From: Rhodoferax sp. | Lineage (GTDB): Bacteria; Pseudomonadota; Gammaproteobacteria; Burkholderiales; Burkholderiaceae_C | DNA length: 64,000 nt | NCBI RefSeq assembly: GCF_028714215.1 | Contig: NZ_JAQTMS010000015.1 | Span: 1-64,000, forward strand | Reading direction: 5' to 3' | In this document: positions 17,259 to 26,919 of the stretch, one piece after another | Layout of the letters: each line of letters begins with the position of its first letter | Position numbering within the stretch: the first letter of the stretch is position 1 | Made by a program: the position numbers and the translations under genes | The notes under the pieces: generated by a model | Database searches by the model: none | The model's input: the letters and a program-made list of their open reading frames with translations, nothing else | What the model was told of the DNA's origin: nothing

Positions 17259-17758
17259 GGGGTCTCCTTGGCGCGTAGCCACGCGCTTACCTGGTGTTGA
17301 AGTTGCTCCGGCGGCGCCAAGGCGTCCAGTCGCAGCACGCCGGTCTCGCCGCTGGGGTTTTCCAGCGTTGCAAACTGGCTGTCGACCAAGCTGGATGAAA
17401 AGAAATGGCTGGGCGCGCGCGCCGACACCCGCGCTTGCGCCTCGGCGCGACTGATGTCCAGAAAGACGAAACGCAGGCCAGGTGCCGCCTGCCGAAGACG
17501 CTCCCGGTAGGTGCGCTTGAGCGCCGAGCAGGTCAGTACCACGCCCTCGGGCTGGGCTCGCAGCAGCTCGCTCAGAGTGGCCAGCCAGCCTTCGCGATCG
17601 GCGTCGGTCAGTGCAATGCCCTGGCGCATCTTGTCTCGGCTGGCGGGACTGTGGTGGTCGTCACCCTCAACCAGTTTCAGTCCGCTGGACCGGGCCACCA
17701 GGGTCGCAAGACTGGATTTGCCGCAACCGGCGACGCCCATGATGACGATGGAATGCAT
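17255..17758 (-). CDS. gntK: gluconokinase
   Basis: 167 residues. The P-loop GVAGCGKSSLA is at residues 8-18. EGDDHHSPASRDKMRQGIALTDADREGWL is the GntK substrate-binding signature, and LTCSALKRTYRERLR follows. It phosphorylates gluconate to 6-phosphogluconate, the substrate of the 6-phosphogluconate dehydrogenase encoded at 18973-20421. An in-frame TTG three codons upstream is possible, but the ATG at 17758 matches family length. It is first in the gntK-dctQ-dctM-dctP operon, behind a palindromic operator at 17775-17788. Confidence 0.93.
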   Translation of the reverse strand: MHSIVIMGVAGCGKSSLATLVARSSGLKLVEGDDHHSPASRDKMRQGIALTDADREGWLATLSELLRAQPEGVVLTCSALKRTYRERLRQAAPGLRFVFLDISRAEAQARVSARAPSHFFSSSLVDSQFATLENPSGETGVLRLDALAPPEQLQHQVSAWLRAKETP

Positions 17759-17774
17759 TGGTCTCAATTCAATT

Positions 17775-17788
17775 GGATAGCGCTATCC
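17775..17788. promoter_or_regulatory. palindromic LacI-family operator, gntK side
   Basis: GGATAGCGCTATCC, a perfect 14-bp palindrome with the central CG typical of LacI-family sites, 16 bases upstream of the gntK ATG. An identical copy lies at 17886-17899. Confidence 0.85.
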
Positions 17789-17885
17789 CAAGTATTTTAA
17801 AAAAATTAGTCATCAACAAGCTTGATCTTCATCAGCAATTTCGAACAACCGCCGATAAGGGAAATCCCGCTTTCCAATGACAACC

Positions 17886-17899
17886 GGATAGCGCTATCC
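17886..17899. promoter_or_regulatory. palindromic LacI-family operator, regulator side
   Basis: A second exact GGATAGCGCTATCC, 43 bases before the regulator ATG and 111 bp centre to centre from the first. The spacing is suitable for loop formation by a tetrameric or paired repressor controlling both divergent transcripts. Confidence 0.85.
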
Positions 17900-17942
17900 T
17901 ATGCTGAAATAGAAACCTGCAAATCGGTAGTTACCCTGATCC

Positions 17943-18968
17943 ATGAAAACCCCTGCTCTCCGCCCCCGAGCCACCGGCCGCATCACGCTGGCCGATGTGG
18001 CGCGCTCCGCCGAGGTCAGTCCCATCACTGTTTCCCGCGCCCTGCGCGGGGAGCGTGGGGTGGACCGCGCCCTGGTCGATCGGGTGCAGGCGGCGGCGCA
18101 CAAGCTGGGCTATGTCCCCAACCCGGCGGCCCGCGCGCTGGCTTCGGGGCACAGCACCCATGTGGCGGTGCTGATACCGATGCTCTCCAATGCGCTGTTC
18201 GTGGACTTGCTGGAAGCCATTCAGCGCACGCTGCGCAAAGCCGGCTACCAGACGCTGATCGGCGTCACCCATTACGACTTCAGCGAGGAGGAAACCCTGT
18301 TGCGCGAGCAGTTGCTGCATCGCCCGGCCGGCCTGCTGGTCACCGGCCTGGAGCGCAGCGACGCCACGCGCCAGCTGATAGCGCAAAGCGGCGTGCCCTG
18401 CGTGCACATGATGGACGCCTCGGGTATCCCGGGCCTCTACTGCGTGGGCTTTTCCCAGGCCGATGCGGGTGCCGAAATGACGCGGCACCTGCTGTCCCGG
18501 GGCCGCCGCAGGATCGCTTTTGCCGGCGCCCAGCTGGACCCCCGCACGCTGCAGCGGCTGGAAGGCTGGCGGCGTGCCCTGAGCGAAGCGGGACGCCATG
18601 ACGCCACGCTGGAGTGGCTCAACCCGGCCCCCTCCTCGATCGCGCTGGGTGGGCGCATGTTCGAGCAGATCATGGGGCAGCAGCCGGCCATCGATGCCAT
18701 ATTTTTCTGCAACGACGACCTGGCGCAAGGCGCCTTGCTGGCGGCGCTGCGACTGGGCGTGCCGGTGCCTGAACGGATTGCGATTGCCGGCTTCAACGAT
18801 TTGACCGGCAGCGACCAGATGCTGCCGCCACTGACCACCGTGCGCACGCCGCGCGCTGAAATTGGCGAAGCGGCGTCGCGCATGCTGCTGTCGCTGATGA
18901 CCAGAAAAAGTGTGGCCACGCCCTGCGTCGACCTGGGCTACCAGATCGTGGTACGGGGCAGCACCTGA
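17943..18968 (+). CDS. gntR: LacI-family transcriptional regulator of the gluconate genes
   Basis: 341 residues. The N-terminal LacI headpiece ITLADVARSAEVSPITVSRALRGERGV (about 13-39) is followed by the hinge NPAARALASG and a periplasmic-binding-like sensor domain (VAVLIPMLSNALFVDLLEAI; FFCNDDLAQGALLAAL; IAIAGFNDL). This matches GntR/IdnR-type repressors that respond to gluconate. It is divergent from gntK across 184 bp containing two identical operators, so it should control both directions. It converges with gnd. Confidence 0.9.
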   Translation: MKTPALRPRATGRITLADVARSAEVSPITVSRALRGERGVDRALVDRVQAAAHKLGYVPNPAARALASGHSTHVAVLIPMLSNALFVDLLEAIQRTLRKAGYQTLIGVTHYDFSEEETLLREQLLHRPAGLLVTGLERSDATRQLIAQSGVPCVHMMDASGIPGLYCVGFSQADAGAEMTRHLLSRGRRRIAFAGAQLDPRTLQRLEGWRRALSEAGRHDATLEWLNPAPSSIALGGRMFEQIMGQQPAIDAIFFCNDDLAQGALLAALRLGVPVPERIAIAGFNDLTGSDQMLPPLTTVRTPRAEIGEAASRMLLSLMTRKSVATPCVDLGYQIVVRGST

Positions 18969-18972
18969 AGCC

Positions 18973-20421
18973 TTACGCGGAATAGACCGTTGATGCGGTG
19001 GCGCCGCCGCGCCCGGTCCAGTTGGTATGGAAATACATTCCACGCGGCTGGTCAACCCGCTCGTATTGGTGCGCGCCAAAATAGTCGCGCTGCGCCTGCA
19101 GCAGATTGGCCGGCAGCTTGGCGCTGCGGTAGCCATCGTAATAGGCCAGGGCCGAGGACATGGCCGGCGTCGGGATGCCATTCTTCAGCGCTTCGGCCAG
19201 CACATTGCGCAAGGACTGTTGCGCCAGGCCGATGGTCTCTCTGAAGAACGGATCGAGCAAGAGATTCACCAACTCCGGATTGGCATCGAAAGCTTCCCCT
19301 ATCTTGCCGAGAAACACCGAACGGATGATGCAGCCGCCACGCCACATCAGCGCGATGCCACCGTAGTTGAGTTTCCAGCCGAACTCCTGCGCCGCCGCGC
19401 GCAGCAATTGATAGCCCTGCGTATAGGAAATGATCTTGGCCGCATACAAGGCCTTGCCGAGGTCATCGATGAAGGTTCTCCGGTCGCCGCCAAAGCGGGC
19501 CTGGGGGCCGGTCAAAACCGTGGCCGCCAGCACCCGCTCGTCCTTCATGGAGGACAGCACGCGGGCAAACACCGACTCGGTGATGAGGGTGAGCGGCGCC
19601 GCAACATCCAGCGCAGTGACCACCGTCCACTTGCCGGTTCCCTTCTGGCCCGCCTTATCCAGGATCTTGTCCAGCAAGGGCAGGCCGTCCTCGTCCTTGA
19701 CGGCCAGAATGTCCCGGGTGATTTCAATCAGATAGCTTTTCAGTTCGCCCTCGCTCCAGACCTTGAACACCTGGTGCATCTCGGCAGCGCTCATGCCCAG
19801 CAGGTTTCGCATCACGTCATAGACTTCGCAAATCAGCTGCATGTCGCCGTACTCGATGCCGTTATGGACCATTTTGACGAAATGGCCGGAGCCCTCCGCC
19901 CCTATCCAGTCGCAGCAGGGGACGCCGCCATCGACCTTGGCGGCGATGGCTTGAAAGATCGGCCCGACGCTTTTCCAGGCGGCGACGGAACCACCGGGCA
20001 TGATCGAAGGCCCCAGCAAGGCGCCCTCCTCGCCACCCGATACGCCGGCTCCCACATACAACAAGCCCTTGCCTTCCAGCATTCTGGTTCTTCGCGTGGT
20101 ATCCGAGAAATGAGAATTCCCCCCGTCGATGATGATGTCGCCCCGCTCAAGAAGCGGCATCAACGTTTCAATGATCTCATCCACCGGCTTTCCGGCCGGG
20201 ACCATCAGCATGATTTTTCTGGGGAGTGCCAGGGACGCTATCAATTCCGGCACCGACTGGCAGCCCAGAATTTTCTTGCCCTGCCCGCGGCCGGAAACAA
20301 AGCGCTCGACTTTTCCCGGTGACAGGTCGAACACTGAAACGCTGAAGCCCTTGTCTGCCATGTTGAGGGCCAGGTTTTCGCCCATCAGTCCGATACCGAT
20401 GAGCCCTATTTGAGATGGCAT
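18973..20421 (-). CDS. gnd: 6-phosphogluconate dehydrogenase, decarboxylating
   Basis: 482 residues, full length. GLIGIGLMGENLALNMADKG is the NADP-binding fold, DGGNSHFSDTTRR and GVSGGEEGALLGPSIMPGG are catalytic loops, and EGSGHFVKMVHNGIEYGDMQLI carries the catalytic Lys. It oxidises 6-phosphogluconate to ribulose 5-phosphate. With GntK and the TRAP transporter it makes a complete uptake-to-pentose-phosphate route. Upstream bases 20422-20542 have no GGATAGCGCTATCC site, so its control may differ. Confidence 0.96.
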   Translation of the reverse strand: MPSQIGLIGIGLMGENLALNMADKGFSVSVFDLSPGKVERFVSGRGQGKKILGCQSVPELIASLALPRKIMLMVPAGKPVDEIIETLMPLLERGDIIIDGGNSHFSDTTRRTRMLEGKGLLYVGAGVSGGEEGALLGPSIMPGGSVAAWKSVGPIFQAIAAKVDGGVPCCDWIGAEGSGHFVKMVHNGIEYGDMQLICEVYDVMRNLLGMSAAEMHQVFKVWSEGELKSYLIEITRDILAVKDEDGLPLLDKILDKAGQKGTGKWTVVTALDVAAPLTLITESVFARVLSSMKDERVLAATVLTGPQARFGGDRRTFIDDLGKALYAAKIISYTQGYQLLRAAAQEFGWKLNYGGIALMWRGGCIIRSVFLGKIGEAFDANPELVNLLLDPFFRETIGLAQQSLRNVLAEALKNGIPTPAMSSALAYYDGYRSAKLPANLLQAQRDYFGAHQYERVDQPRGMYFHTNWTGRGGATASTVYSA

Positions 20422-20477
20422 TGTGATTTTTCCGATCGATCAAGTGATTCGTTTTGAACTGTCCACTTATTGTCTGT

Positions 20478-20515
20478 CAATCGGGTCTTCGCCACTCTGG
20501 CCCCGACTGCCGGCT
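20478..20515. repeat. 38-bp dispersed repeat also found at 33377-33414
   Basis: 32 of 38 positions match 33377-33414; the best-conserved block is GCCCCGACTGCC. Here it lies just upstream of the TumE/TumA remnant. The other copy lies directly next to a boxA-derived repeat beside another toxin-antitoxin module. Confidence 0.6.
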
Positions 20516-20542
20516 ATGAAGTGGATTGACCACAGACTCTGA

Positions 20543-20562
20543 TGTTGGCATAGTTGCCAACA
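20543..20562. promoter_or_regulatory. palindromic operator of the TumE/TumA locus
   Basis: TGTTGGCA (20543-20550), a 4-base spacer and TGCCAACA (20555-20562) form a perfect 8-bp inverted repeat directly before the toxin remnant. The position fits an antitoxin binding site. Confidence 0.65.
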
Positions 20563-20679
20563 TGCGAGCTCGGCAAGGGCGACCACTGCCACTTGGAGGG
20601 ACATGAGTTGCCCTACACCTTTGTCAGCGTGGAGCAGTTGGTTGAAGACTTTATTGCCGCGGTCAGCGCCAGGAGATAG
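20554..20679 (+). pseudogene. 5'-truncated TumE-family (DUF6516) toxin
   Basis: The frame ending at 20679 reads LGKGDHCHLEGHELPYTFVS and then a QLVEDFIAA helix. This resembles the C-terminal third of TumE/DUF6516 toxins, which normally run to about 110 residues. The upstream in-frame stop at 20551 lies inside the palindrome, so the first two thirds are missing, apparently deleted between operator and gene body. The remnant ends 2 bases before the antitoxin ATG, preserving the operon layout. Confidence 0.65.
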
Positions 20680-20681
20680 AA

Positions 20682-21035
20682 ATGAAAAATCGTTACCTCA
20701 CCATCACGATGCAGCCCGACTGGCGGGGTGCGTTACGCGCCGCGGGAAAAGCAGCCAAGGCCGATACCTACCAGGGCGAGGTGCTGAATTTTGAGAGTCC
20801 CGGCCACTTCTTCGGCCAACTTACCGAGAAGCGTTGGGAGATTGTCCGTGCCTGCCAGGGCAAGGGGGAACTCCCCGTACGGGAGCTGGCCCGCGTAGTG
20901 GGGCGTGATGTCAAGCGCGTGCATGATGACGTGGTGATGCTGGCTGAACTCGGCTTGCTGGAGCGCACCGAAAGTGGCGGCGTACTTTGCCCTTTCAGCT
21001 CCATGCACATCGACATGTACCTTAAGGCGGCTTGA
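20682..21035 (+). CDS. TumA-like antitoxin (HVO_A0114-family DNA-binding protein)
   Basis: 117 residues with a winged helix-turn-helix in the middle: KRWEIVRACQGKGELPVRELARVVGRDVKRVHDDVVMLAELGLLERT. This is the pattern of the HVO_A0114-type proteins that partner TumE toxins. The ribosome binding site AGGAGA lies inside the end of the truncated toxin frame. With its toxin broken it is probably an orphan antitoxin that may still repress at 20543-20562 or cross-neutralise another TumE (inference). Confidence 0.75.
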   Translation: MKNRYLTITMQPDWRGALRAAGKAAKADTYQGEVLNFESPGHFFGQLTEKRWEIVRACQGKGELPVRELARVVGRDVKRVHDDVVMLAELGLLERTESGGVLCPFSSMHIDMYLKAA

Positions 21036-21116
21036 GCGGGTATCCTAAATCTGTCACTGTCAAGCCAAGAACCACGGGACACAAAGTGGACTACATGACT
21101 GTCCAGCTTTGACCAG

Positions 21117-23648
21117 TCACCGAGCGTCTTTTACATACTTGTCGAACCAGCGCACCATCTCGTAAATCAGCTGCTCATTGGACTCCATGGCCGTGTACCA
21201 GTGCGGCTCGTGCGGCAGCATGACCAGGCGCGCGGTGCCGCCGTTGCCGCGGACCGCCTCATAGAGTTTGCTGGCTTGCAGCGGCGTGGTACCGGGATTG
21301 GCGTCATCGGCACCGTGGACGATCAGCAGTGGCGTCTTCAATTTGTCGGCGAAGAAGAAAGGCGAGACTTTCTGGTAGACCTCCGGCGCCTCCCACACCG
21401 ACCGGCGTTCGCTCTGGAAGCCGAACGGTGTCAGGGTCTTGTTGTACGAGCCGCTGGTGGCCACGCCGGCCCGGAACAGATCCGAATGCGCCAGCAGATT
21501 GGCCGCCATCAACGCGCCATGGCTGTGGCCGGTCACCCCGATGCGCTTGGGATCCGCCACACCCAGACGCACCGCTTCGTCGACCGCCGCCTTGGCATCG
21601 GCGACCAGTTGCTCAAGGTACGTGTCGTAGGCCTTCTTCGGGTCGCCGACGATCGGGAAGGAGGCGCTGTCAATCAGGGCATAGCCGGCCAGCAACAACA
21701 GACGGTGCAGCCGCAAGCGCGTGAACGTGGCCTGCGATCCCGAGACCTGGCCCGCCTTGGACGCATCGGCATAGTCCAGCGGATAGGCGTACAGGATGGT
21801 GGGTACGCGCGTGCCCTGCTGGTAGCCGGGCGGGGTGTACAACGTGAACGACAAGTCCAGCCCGTCGGCGCGCTTGTATTTGACCAACTGCTTCTTGATG
21901 GCCCGCACCGCGGGCGTCGGATCTGGAATGCGGGTGATGGCGACGCGGGTCGAAGCGAAGGCCGCTTCCCCGGCCGCGGCCGCCACGGCGGGACCTAGCG
22001 TTCGCAGGAAAGCGTTGGGCGGATCGATCACCGACTGGTGCCAGGTGATGAAGCTGCGGGCGTCGGTTCCGGCGAAGGCAAGAAAGCGTTCATAGGCATC
22101 CTTGTCGCTGCGAAACAGGCGCTCGGATTTTTGCGTCTTCAGATCGAGGCGGTCCAGGAACGGCCGGTCTCCCTGCGCCGACGCGCCGGCTCCTGACAGG
22201 TAGATCGAATCGCCGTCCATGCGAACCACCCAGGAGCCGTTGGCGAGTTGCCGGTGCAGCGACCGGCCGGGGTTCAGATATTTCTCGTCGGTGGAAATAT
22301 CCCACAGCAGGCGCGGCTGCTGCTGACTGTCGTCGACGTTGACAACGAAGGTCCGCTTCCAGTGCCGGTTATGGTCGTACTCCTGCAGCAGCGCAATGGC
22401 CGGCTGCTCGCTCCAGTCGAAACCGTCAAAGCGCTGCTCGGTCCGGGCAATCTCGACGGCAGGCGAACTGAAGGGCGCTTTCAGCATCAGCACCTTATCG
22501 CGCGCGGGCACCTTGACGTTCCAGTCACCGCCGTCCAGCGCCTCCGCCCACAGCAGCGTTGCCGGATCGGTGGCACGCCAGGCAAAATCGCGCGGGCCTA
22601 GCGGTACGCCATGAATCGGCACCCGATCGGCCAACGGAATTGACGCAATGGGGTGCGTGACGATTTTCGAGCGGTTGGCTGTGTCCCAGACTTCGATAGT
22701 GCGCGGGAAGCGTTCATAAGTGGTGACGTAGGAGTAAGGCTTGTGAATGGCCGTCACCAACAGATGGCGGCCGTCCGGCGCCGGGTCCAGTGACTCGTAA
22801 TTGCCGGGTTTGCCCAATCGCGTGATGACCGAAGTGACGGCATCGACCAAGGCCGGTTGCGCGGCAGCGTAGTAGTCGAACAGATCCTCGTCATGCTGGT
22901 TGCCCAGCGTGTCCCGGTTCTCGTAGGTGCTGCTTTGCCCTTGTTGGCCGCCGGTCTCCTGGATGCTGGGGCCACCCGGCACCAGGGGCTCGGGCGGTGG
23001 CGCGCCCAGGCCATCGGGAACCAGTTTGACCAGCAGCGTGGCCTGGTCCGGCATCCATTGCAACTCGCCGTTGAACATGGGATTCAAGCGAACGCCTGGC
23101 ACCTGGTGCACCGTGCCGGTCCTGGCCTCGCCAACCCACAATTCGACCGCTTGCGCGGCCACGTTGGCAAAAGCGAAGCGCTTGCCGTCGGCCGACCAGA
23201 CCGGGGAATCCGGGCAGGCGCCGGCCGGCAGAGCGACCGGCGTTCGCGCCGCATCGGCAACCCGAACCAGCTCGAAGCCGGTGACGCAATGCTTGATTCC
23301 GTAGCCGCCCGGGGTATCGCGCTTGCCGTGATTGGCCGGCTCCACGCGCACCCCGGCGAGCCGCAGGAATGGCGCGGCCACGCGCGACATGGGCGGATAG
23401 TCCTGCCAGGAAACCAGAAGAATCGTGTCCAGGGTCGGACTGACATAGGGCGTTGGCGGCGACGGTGCGTGCATCACATCCAGAATGACCTTGGGCGGCT
23501 GGTCATAGCCTGCTGCGGATTTGATCGGCGGCGTGGCGGTGCTCGCAACTGGCGCAGACACGTTGGGCTGCGCCGCCAGATTGACGGGCGCAAACAGCGC
23601 GACCACTGCCGCGATGAGGGAACAAGTAAGGGTGGACTGGCGTATCAC
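21117..23648 (-). CDS. exported S9 (prolyl-oligopeptidase family) peptidase
   Basis: 843 residues from a GTG at 23648, chosen because GGAGAC lies about 7 bases upstream and a signal peptide follows (STLTCSLIAAVVALFAPVNLAAQ). A long N-terminal beta-propeller-like region precedes the catalytic domain. The catalytic triad candidates are Ser in GVTGHSHGALMAANLL, Asp in LIVHGADDANPG and His in LPHEPHWYTAMES near the C-terminus. This resembles the glutamyl endopeptidase/dipeptidyl-peptidase branch of S9. It should hydrolyse peptides in the periplasm. It is monocistronic. Confidence 0.9.
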   Translation of the reverse strand: MIRQSTLTCSLIAAVVALFAPVNLAAQPNVSAPVASTATPPIKSAAGYDQPPKVILDVMHAPSPPTPYVSPTLDTILLVSWQDYPPMSRVAAPFLRLAGVRVEPANHGKRDTPGGYGIKHCVTGFELVRVADAARTPVALPAGACPDSPVWSADGKRFAFANVAAQAVELWVGEARTGTVHQVPGVRLNPMFNGELQWMPDQATLLVKLVPDGLGAPPPEPLVPGGPSIQETGGQQGQSSTYENRDTLGNQHDEDLFDYYAAAQPALVDAVTSVITRLGKPGNYESLDPAPDGRHLLVTAIHKPYSYVTTYERFPRTIEVWDTANRSKIVTHPIASIPLADRVPIHGVPLGPRDFAWRATDPATLLWAEALDGGDWNVKVPARDKVLMLKAPFSSPAVEIARTEQRFDGFDWSEQPAIALLQEYDHNRHWKRTFVVNVDDSQQQPRLLWDISTDEKYLNPGRSLHRQLANGSWVVRMDGDSIYLSGAGASAQGDRPFLDRLDLKTQKSERLFRSDKDAYERFLAFAGTDARSFITWHQSVIDPPNAFLRTLGPAVAAAAGEAAFASTRVAITRIPDPTPAVRAIKKQLVKYKRADGLDLSFTLYTPPGYQQGTRVPTILYAYPLDYADASKAGQVSGSQATFTRLRLHRLLLLAGYALIDSASFPIVGDPKKAYDTYLEQLVADAKAAVDEAVRLGVADPKRIGVTGHSHGALMAANLLAHSDLFRAGVATSGSYNKTLTPFGFQSERRSVWEAPEVYQKVSPFFFADKLKTPLLIVHGADDANPGTTPLQASKLYEAVRGNGGTARLVMLPHEPHWYTAMESNEQLIYEMVRWFDKYVKDAR

Positions 23649-23897
23649 AGGCTTTGTCTCCGAAATAACCGTCGGGTCTTGCGGTCTGGGCGACAGCAAA
23701 GCAGTGATCCTACTGCATGCGCCGGCACCCGGCGTGCTGGCCGGTGGGCGGCCGCTCATGAAGACCGACAAGCCCAGTTGCACCGGGCACAGAAGCAGCA
23801 CCGCAGCGAACTTTGGGGCAAATGGCTACCATGTACCAGCAGCAGGGTTGGCTGAGGCGGGACTTCTGCTTTTGCGTCCTATTTTGGGGAAACCGTG

Positions 23898-25580
23898 ATG
23901 CCTGATTTGTTTGAAAACCCTATGGGTCTGATGGGTTTTGAGTTCGTTGAATTCGCCTCGCCCACGGCCGGTCTGCTGGAAGCTGTTTTTGAGCGCATGG
24001 GCTTCACTTTGGTGGCCAGGCACCGGTCCAAGGACGTGGTTCTATTTCGCCAGGGCGACATCAATTTCATCGTCAACCGTGAACCCAAAAGCGTGGCGGC
24101 TTACTTTGCCGCCGAGCACGGTCCGTGCGCCTGCGGCATGGCGTTTCGCGTCAAGGACGCGCACCTGGCCTACCAGCGCGCCATCGAGTTGGGCGCACAG
24201 CCGATCGAGATCAAGACCGGGCCGATGGAACTGCACCTGCCCGCCATCAAGGGCATTGGCGGTGCGCCGCTGTACTTGATCGATCGCTTTGAAGACGGTA
24301 AATCGATCTACGACATTGACTTCGACTTCCTCGACGGTGTGGATCGTCACCCGGCGGGCCACGGTCTGAAGTCGATCGATCATCTGACGCACAACGTGTA
24401 CCGCGGTCGCATGGCGTTTTGGGGCGGCTTCTACGAGAAGCTGTTCAACTTCCGCGAAATTCGCTACTTCGACATTCAAGGTGAATACACCGGCCTGACC
24501 TCGCGCGCCATGACCGCGCCCGACGGCAAAATCCGCATCCCGTTGAACGAGGAATCGAAACAGGGCGGCGGACAGATTGAAGAATTCCTGCTGAAGTTCA
24601 ACGGCGAGGGCATTCAACACATTGCCCTGATCTGCGATGACCTGATCGGCACGGTGGACCGGCTGGCGCGTGCCGGCGTGCCGCTGATGGCGGCGCCCAG
24701 CGCCAGTTATTACGAGATGCTGGACGGCCGCCTGCCTGGCCATGGTCAACCGGTGCCGGAGCTGCAAACGCGGGGCATCCTGCTGGATGGCAGTACCGAA
24801 GGCGGCAGGCCCCGTTTGTTGCTGCAGATCTTTTCGGAAGCGCAGTTGGGGCCGGTGTTCTTTGAGTTCATCCAACGCCAGGGCGACGAGGGCTTTGGCG
24901 AAGGCAATTTCAAGGCGCTGTTCGAATCGCTGGAACGCGATCAATTGCGCCGCGGCGTGATCGAACCCAAGGGCTTGCCGGACCCCTCTTCAGCGCTGTC
25001 CCCCACCCGAAACGGGATGCCGGAAGTCCAGAGTGACGGCCTGAAAATCGAGCGCATTCACCATGTCGCCTACCGCTGCAAAGACGCCAGGGAGACCGTG
25101 CTGTGGTACCAGCAGATGCTGAAGATGGACTTTGTCCTCGCCATTGCCGAGGACTTCGTGCCTTCCACCAAGGCGCCAGACCCCTACATGCACGTCTTTC
25201 TGGATGCAGGACAGGGCAACGTGCTGGCGTTCTTTGAACTGCCGACCCAGCCGCCCATGGGGCGCGACCCGAATACGCCAAGCTGGGTGCAGCACATCGC
25301 CTTCAAGGTCAGGGACCGCGCCACCTTGCTTGCGTTCCGGGCCCACTTGGAGGCTCAGGGCGTAGCGGTGCTGGGGGTGACCGACCATGGCGTGTTTCAC
25401 TCGATTTACTTTTTCGATCCGAACGGTCACCGCCTGGAATTGGCCTGTCCGGACCCCGAAGAAGAGGCCATACTGAAAAAACTGGATGCGGTGAAATGGG
25501 ACATGCTGGAAGAATGGTCCAGCAGCAAGCGCGCACCCAAGCACGCAGCATTTCTGCACCAACGCGAGTTCGGGCCATGA
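23898..25580 (+). CDS. hppD: 4-hydroxyphenylpyruvate dioxygenase fused to an extra C-terminal VOC domain
   Basis: 560 residues; ordinary bacterial HPPD is about 360. Residues 1 to about 355 are a complete HPPD with the iron ligands in [21 protein letters not shown] and [10 protein letters not shown], ending in [12 protein letters not shown] Pro/Ser linker ([13 protein letters not shown]) leads to a second VOC/glyoxalase-fold domain (about 385-530) with [38 protein letters not shown] and [11 protein letters not shown], which again supplies His/Glu metal-ligand candidates. HPPD converts 4-hydroxyphenylpyruvate to homogentisate. The job of the extra domain is unknown. The reading frame is continuous. 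A GTG three bases upstream is an alternative start. Confidence 0.92.
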   Translation: MPDLFENPMGLMGFEFVEFASPTAGLLEAVFERMGFTLVARHRSKDVVLFRQGDINFIVNREPKSVAAYFAAEHGPCACGMAFRVKDAHLAYQRAIELGAQPIEIKTGPMELHLPAIKGIGGAPLYLIDRFEDGKSIYDIDFDFLDGVDRHPAGHGLKSIDHLTHNVYRGRMAFWGGFYEKLFNFREIRYFDIQGEYTGLTSRAMTAPDGKIRIPLNEESKQGGGQIEEFLLKFNGEGIQHIALICDDLIGTVDRLARAGVPLMAAPSASYYEMLDGRLPGHGQPVPELQTRGILLDGSTEGGRPRLLLQIFSEAQLGPVFFEFIQRQGDEGFGEGNFKALFESLERDQLRRGVIEPKGLPDPSSALSPTRNGMPEVQSDGLKIERIHHVAYRCKDARETVLWYQQMLKMDFVLAIAEDFVPSTKAPDPYMHVFLDAGQGNVLAFFELPTQPPMGRDPNTPSWVQHIAFKVRDRATLLAFRAHLEAQGVAVLGVTDHGVFHSIYFFDPNGHRLELACPDPEEEAILKKLDAVKWDMLEEWSSSKRAPKHAAFLHQREFGP

Positions 25581-25667
25581 GCATCGAGCCGGACTCGACA
25601 CATCCGACCACCCTGCGCAGCGCTTTGGGTGAGTGCCGTGGCAGCGCGCTGCCGGCGAGGATTTGAT

Positions 25668-26018
25668 ATGAAGAAACTGGATGCCCAAACGCTGGCGGAG
25701 CAACTCGCGCAACACCCCGACTGGCGTTTCGACGCCGCTCGCGGCGGCCTGATAACGCGCGAGTTTGTTTTTGCCGACTTCACCGAGGCCTTCGGCTTCA
25801 TGAGCCAGGTCGCCTTGCTGGCGGAGAAACATGATCATCACCCCGAATGGTCCAACGTCTATAACCGTGTCGTCATCACGCTGACGACGCACGACGTCAA
25901 GGGTCTGTCCAGCAAGGACATGGCGCTGGCGCGCCTGATCGATCAGGTCTTTTCGCGCTGCCGGCCGGCCACGCCTGTTGCAACTTGCGAAGGTCGCGAC
26001 GATGCCGCCGCCGGCTGA
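25668..26018 (+). CDS. phhB: pterin-4a-carbinolamine dehydratase
   Basis: 116 residues from the ATG at 25668 (GAGGATTT upstream). The family core is present: [42 protein letters not shown], with the catalytic (E/D)KxxHHP signature. It dehydrates the carbinolamine made by phenylalanine hydroxylase so that the tetrahydropterin can be recycled. It overlaps phhA by 17 bases, and the two are certainly co-translated. Confidence 0.95.
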   Translation: MKKLDAQTLAEQLAQHPDWRFDAARGGLITREFVFADFTEAFGFMSQVALLAEKHDHHPEWSNVYNRVVITLTTHDVKGLSSKDMALARLIDQVFSRCRPATPVATCEGRDDAAAG

Positions 26019-26904
26019 AACCGCCAGGCACGGGCTTGCGGCCGACCACTCGGCGCGGCCGGAGCGCGCCGACTGGACCATGGACCAGGGCTGGCAGCAC
26101 TACACCGCCCAGCAACACGGCGTCTGGAAAACCCTTTTTGAGCGGCAAAGCCGCTTGCTGTTGGGACGCGCCTGCGATGCGTTCGTGCAAGGCATGGCCC
26201 AGTTACCGATAGACGCCAGTCAGATTCCCGATTTCCGGCGGCTGTCGGACCTTCTGCTGCCGCGCACCGGCTGGCAAATCGTGGCGGTGCCGGGGCTGCT
26301 GCCCGACGAGGTCTTTTTCGAACACCTGGCCCATCGCCGCTTCCCGGCCGGCAACTTCATCCGCCAGCCGCATCAACTCGATTACCTGGAAGAGCCCGAT
26401 GTCTTTCACGACGTCTTCGGTCATGTGCCCCTGCTGATGAATCCCACCATGGCCGATTACATCCAGGCCTACGGTGTGGGGGGCTTGCGGGCGCAGAAAC
26501 TGGGCGTGCTGGACAAACTGGCGCGCGTCTACTGGTACACGGTCGAGTTCGGCCTGATGCGGCAGAAGGACGGCCTGAAGATCTACGGTGCGGGTATTGC
26601 CTCGTCCGCCACGGAGAGCGTTTTTTCGCTCGACGACGCATCGCCGAACCGCCTGCGCTTCGACCTGGAACGGGTGATGCGCACCAGCTACCGCATTGAT
26701 GATTTTCAGGAAACCTATTTTGTCATCGATGATCTGGCGCAACTGCTTGAGCTGGCCAGCATCGATTTCGCAACCCTCTACCAACGGGTACTGGGTCAAC
26801 CGGACCTTGCGCCGGGCGCGGTGTTACCGTCCGACTGGGTGCTGTCGCGGGGATCGGGCGCTTACCACCGCGCCAAGCGAAACAGCTGCGTGGCACCGAC
26901 ATGA
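26002..26904 (+). CDS. phhA: phenylalanine 4-monooxygenase
   Basis: 300 residues. Iron-binding [17 protein letters not shown] carries the two histidines, and the later [25 protein letters not shown] carries the glutamate of the 2-His-1-carboxylate site. It hydroxylates phenylalanine to tyrosine using tetrahydropterin. With phhB and hppD it forms a three-step-linked operon towards homogentisate; the aminotransferase and homogentisate dioxygenase are not in the window. Confidence 0.96.
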   Translation: MPPPAETARHGLAADHSARPERADWTMDQGWQHYTAQQHGVWKTLFERQSRLLLGRACDAFVQGMAQLPIDASQIPDFRRLSDLLLPRTGWQIVAVPGLLPDEVFFEHLAHRRFPAGNFIRQPHQLDYLEEPDVFHDVFGHVPLLMNPTMADYIQAYGVGGLRAQKLGVLDKLARVYWYTVEFGLMRQKDGLKIYGAGIASSATESVFSLDDASPNRLRFDLERVMRTSYRIDDFQETYFVIDDLAQLLELASIDFATLYQRVLGQPDLAPGAVLPSDWVLSRGSGAYHRAKRNSCVAPT

Positions 26905-26919
26905 TCAAGCTCTACGGCA

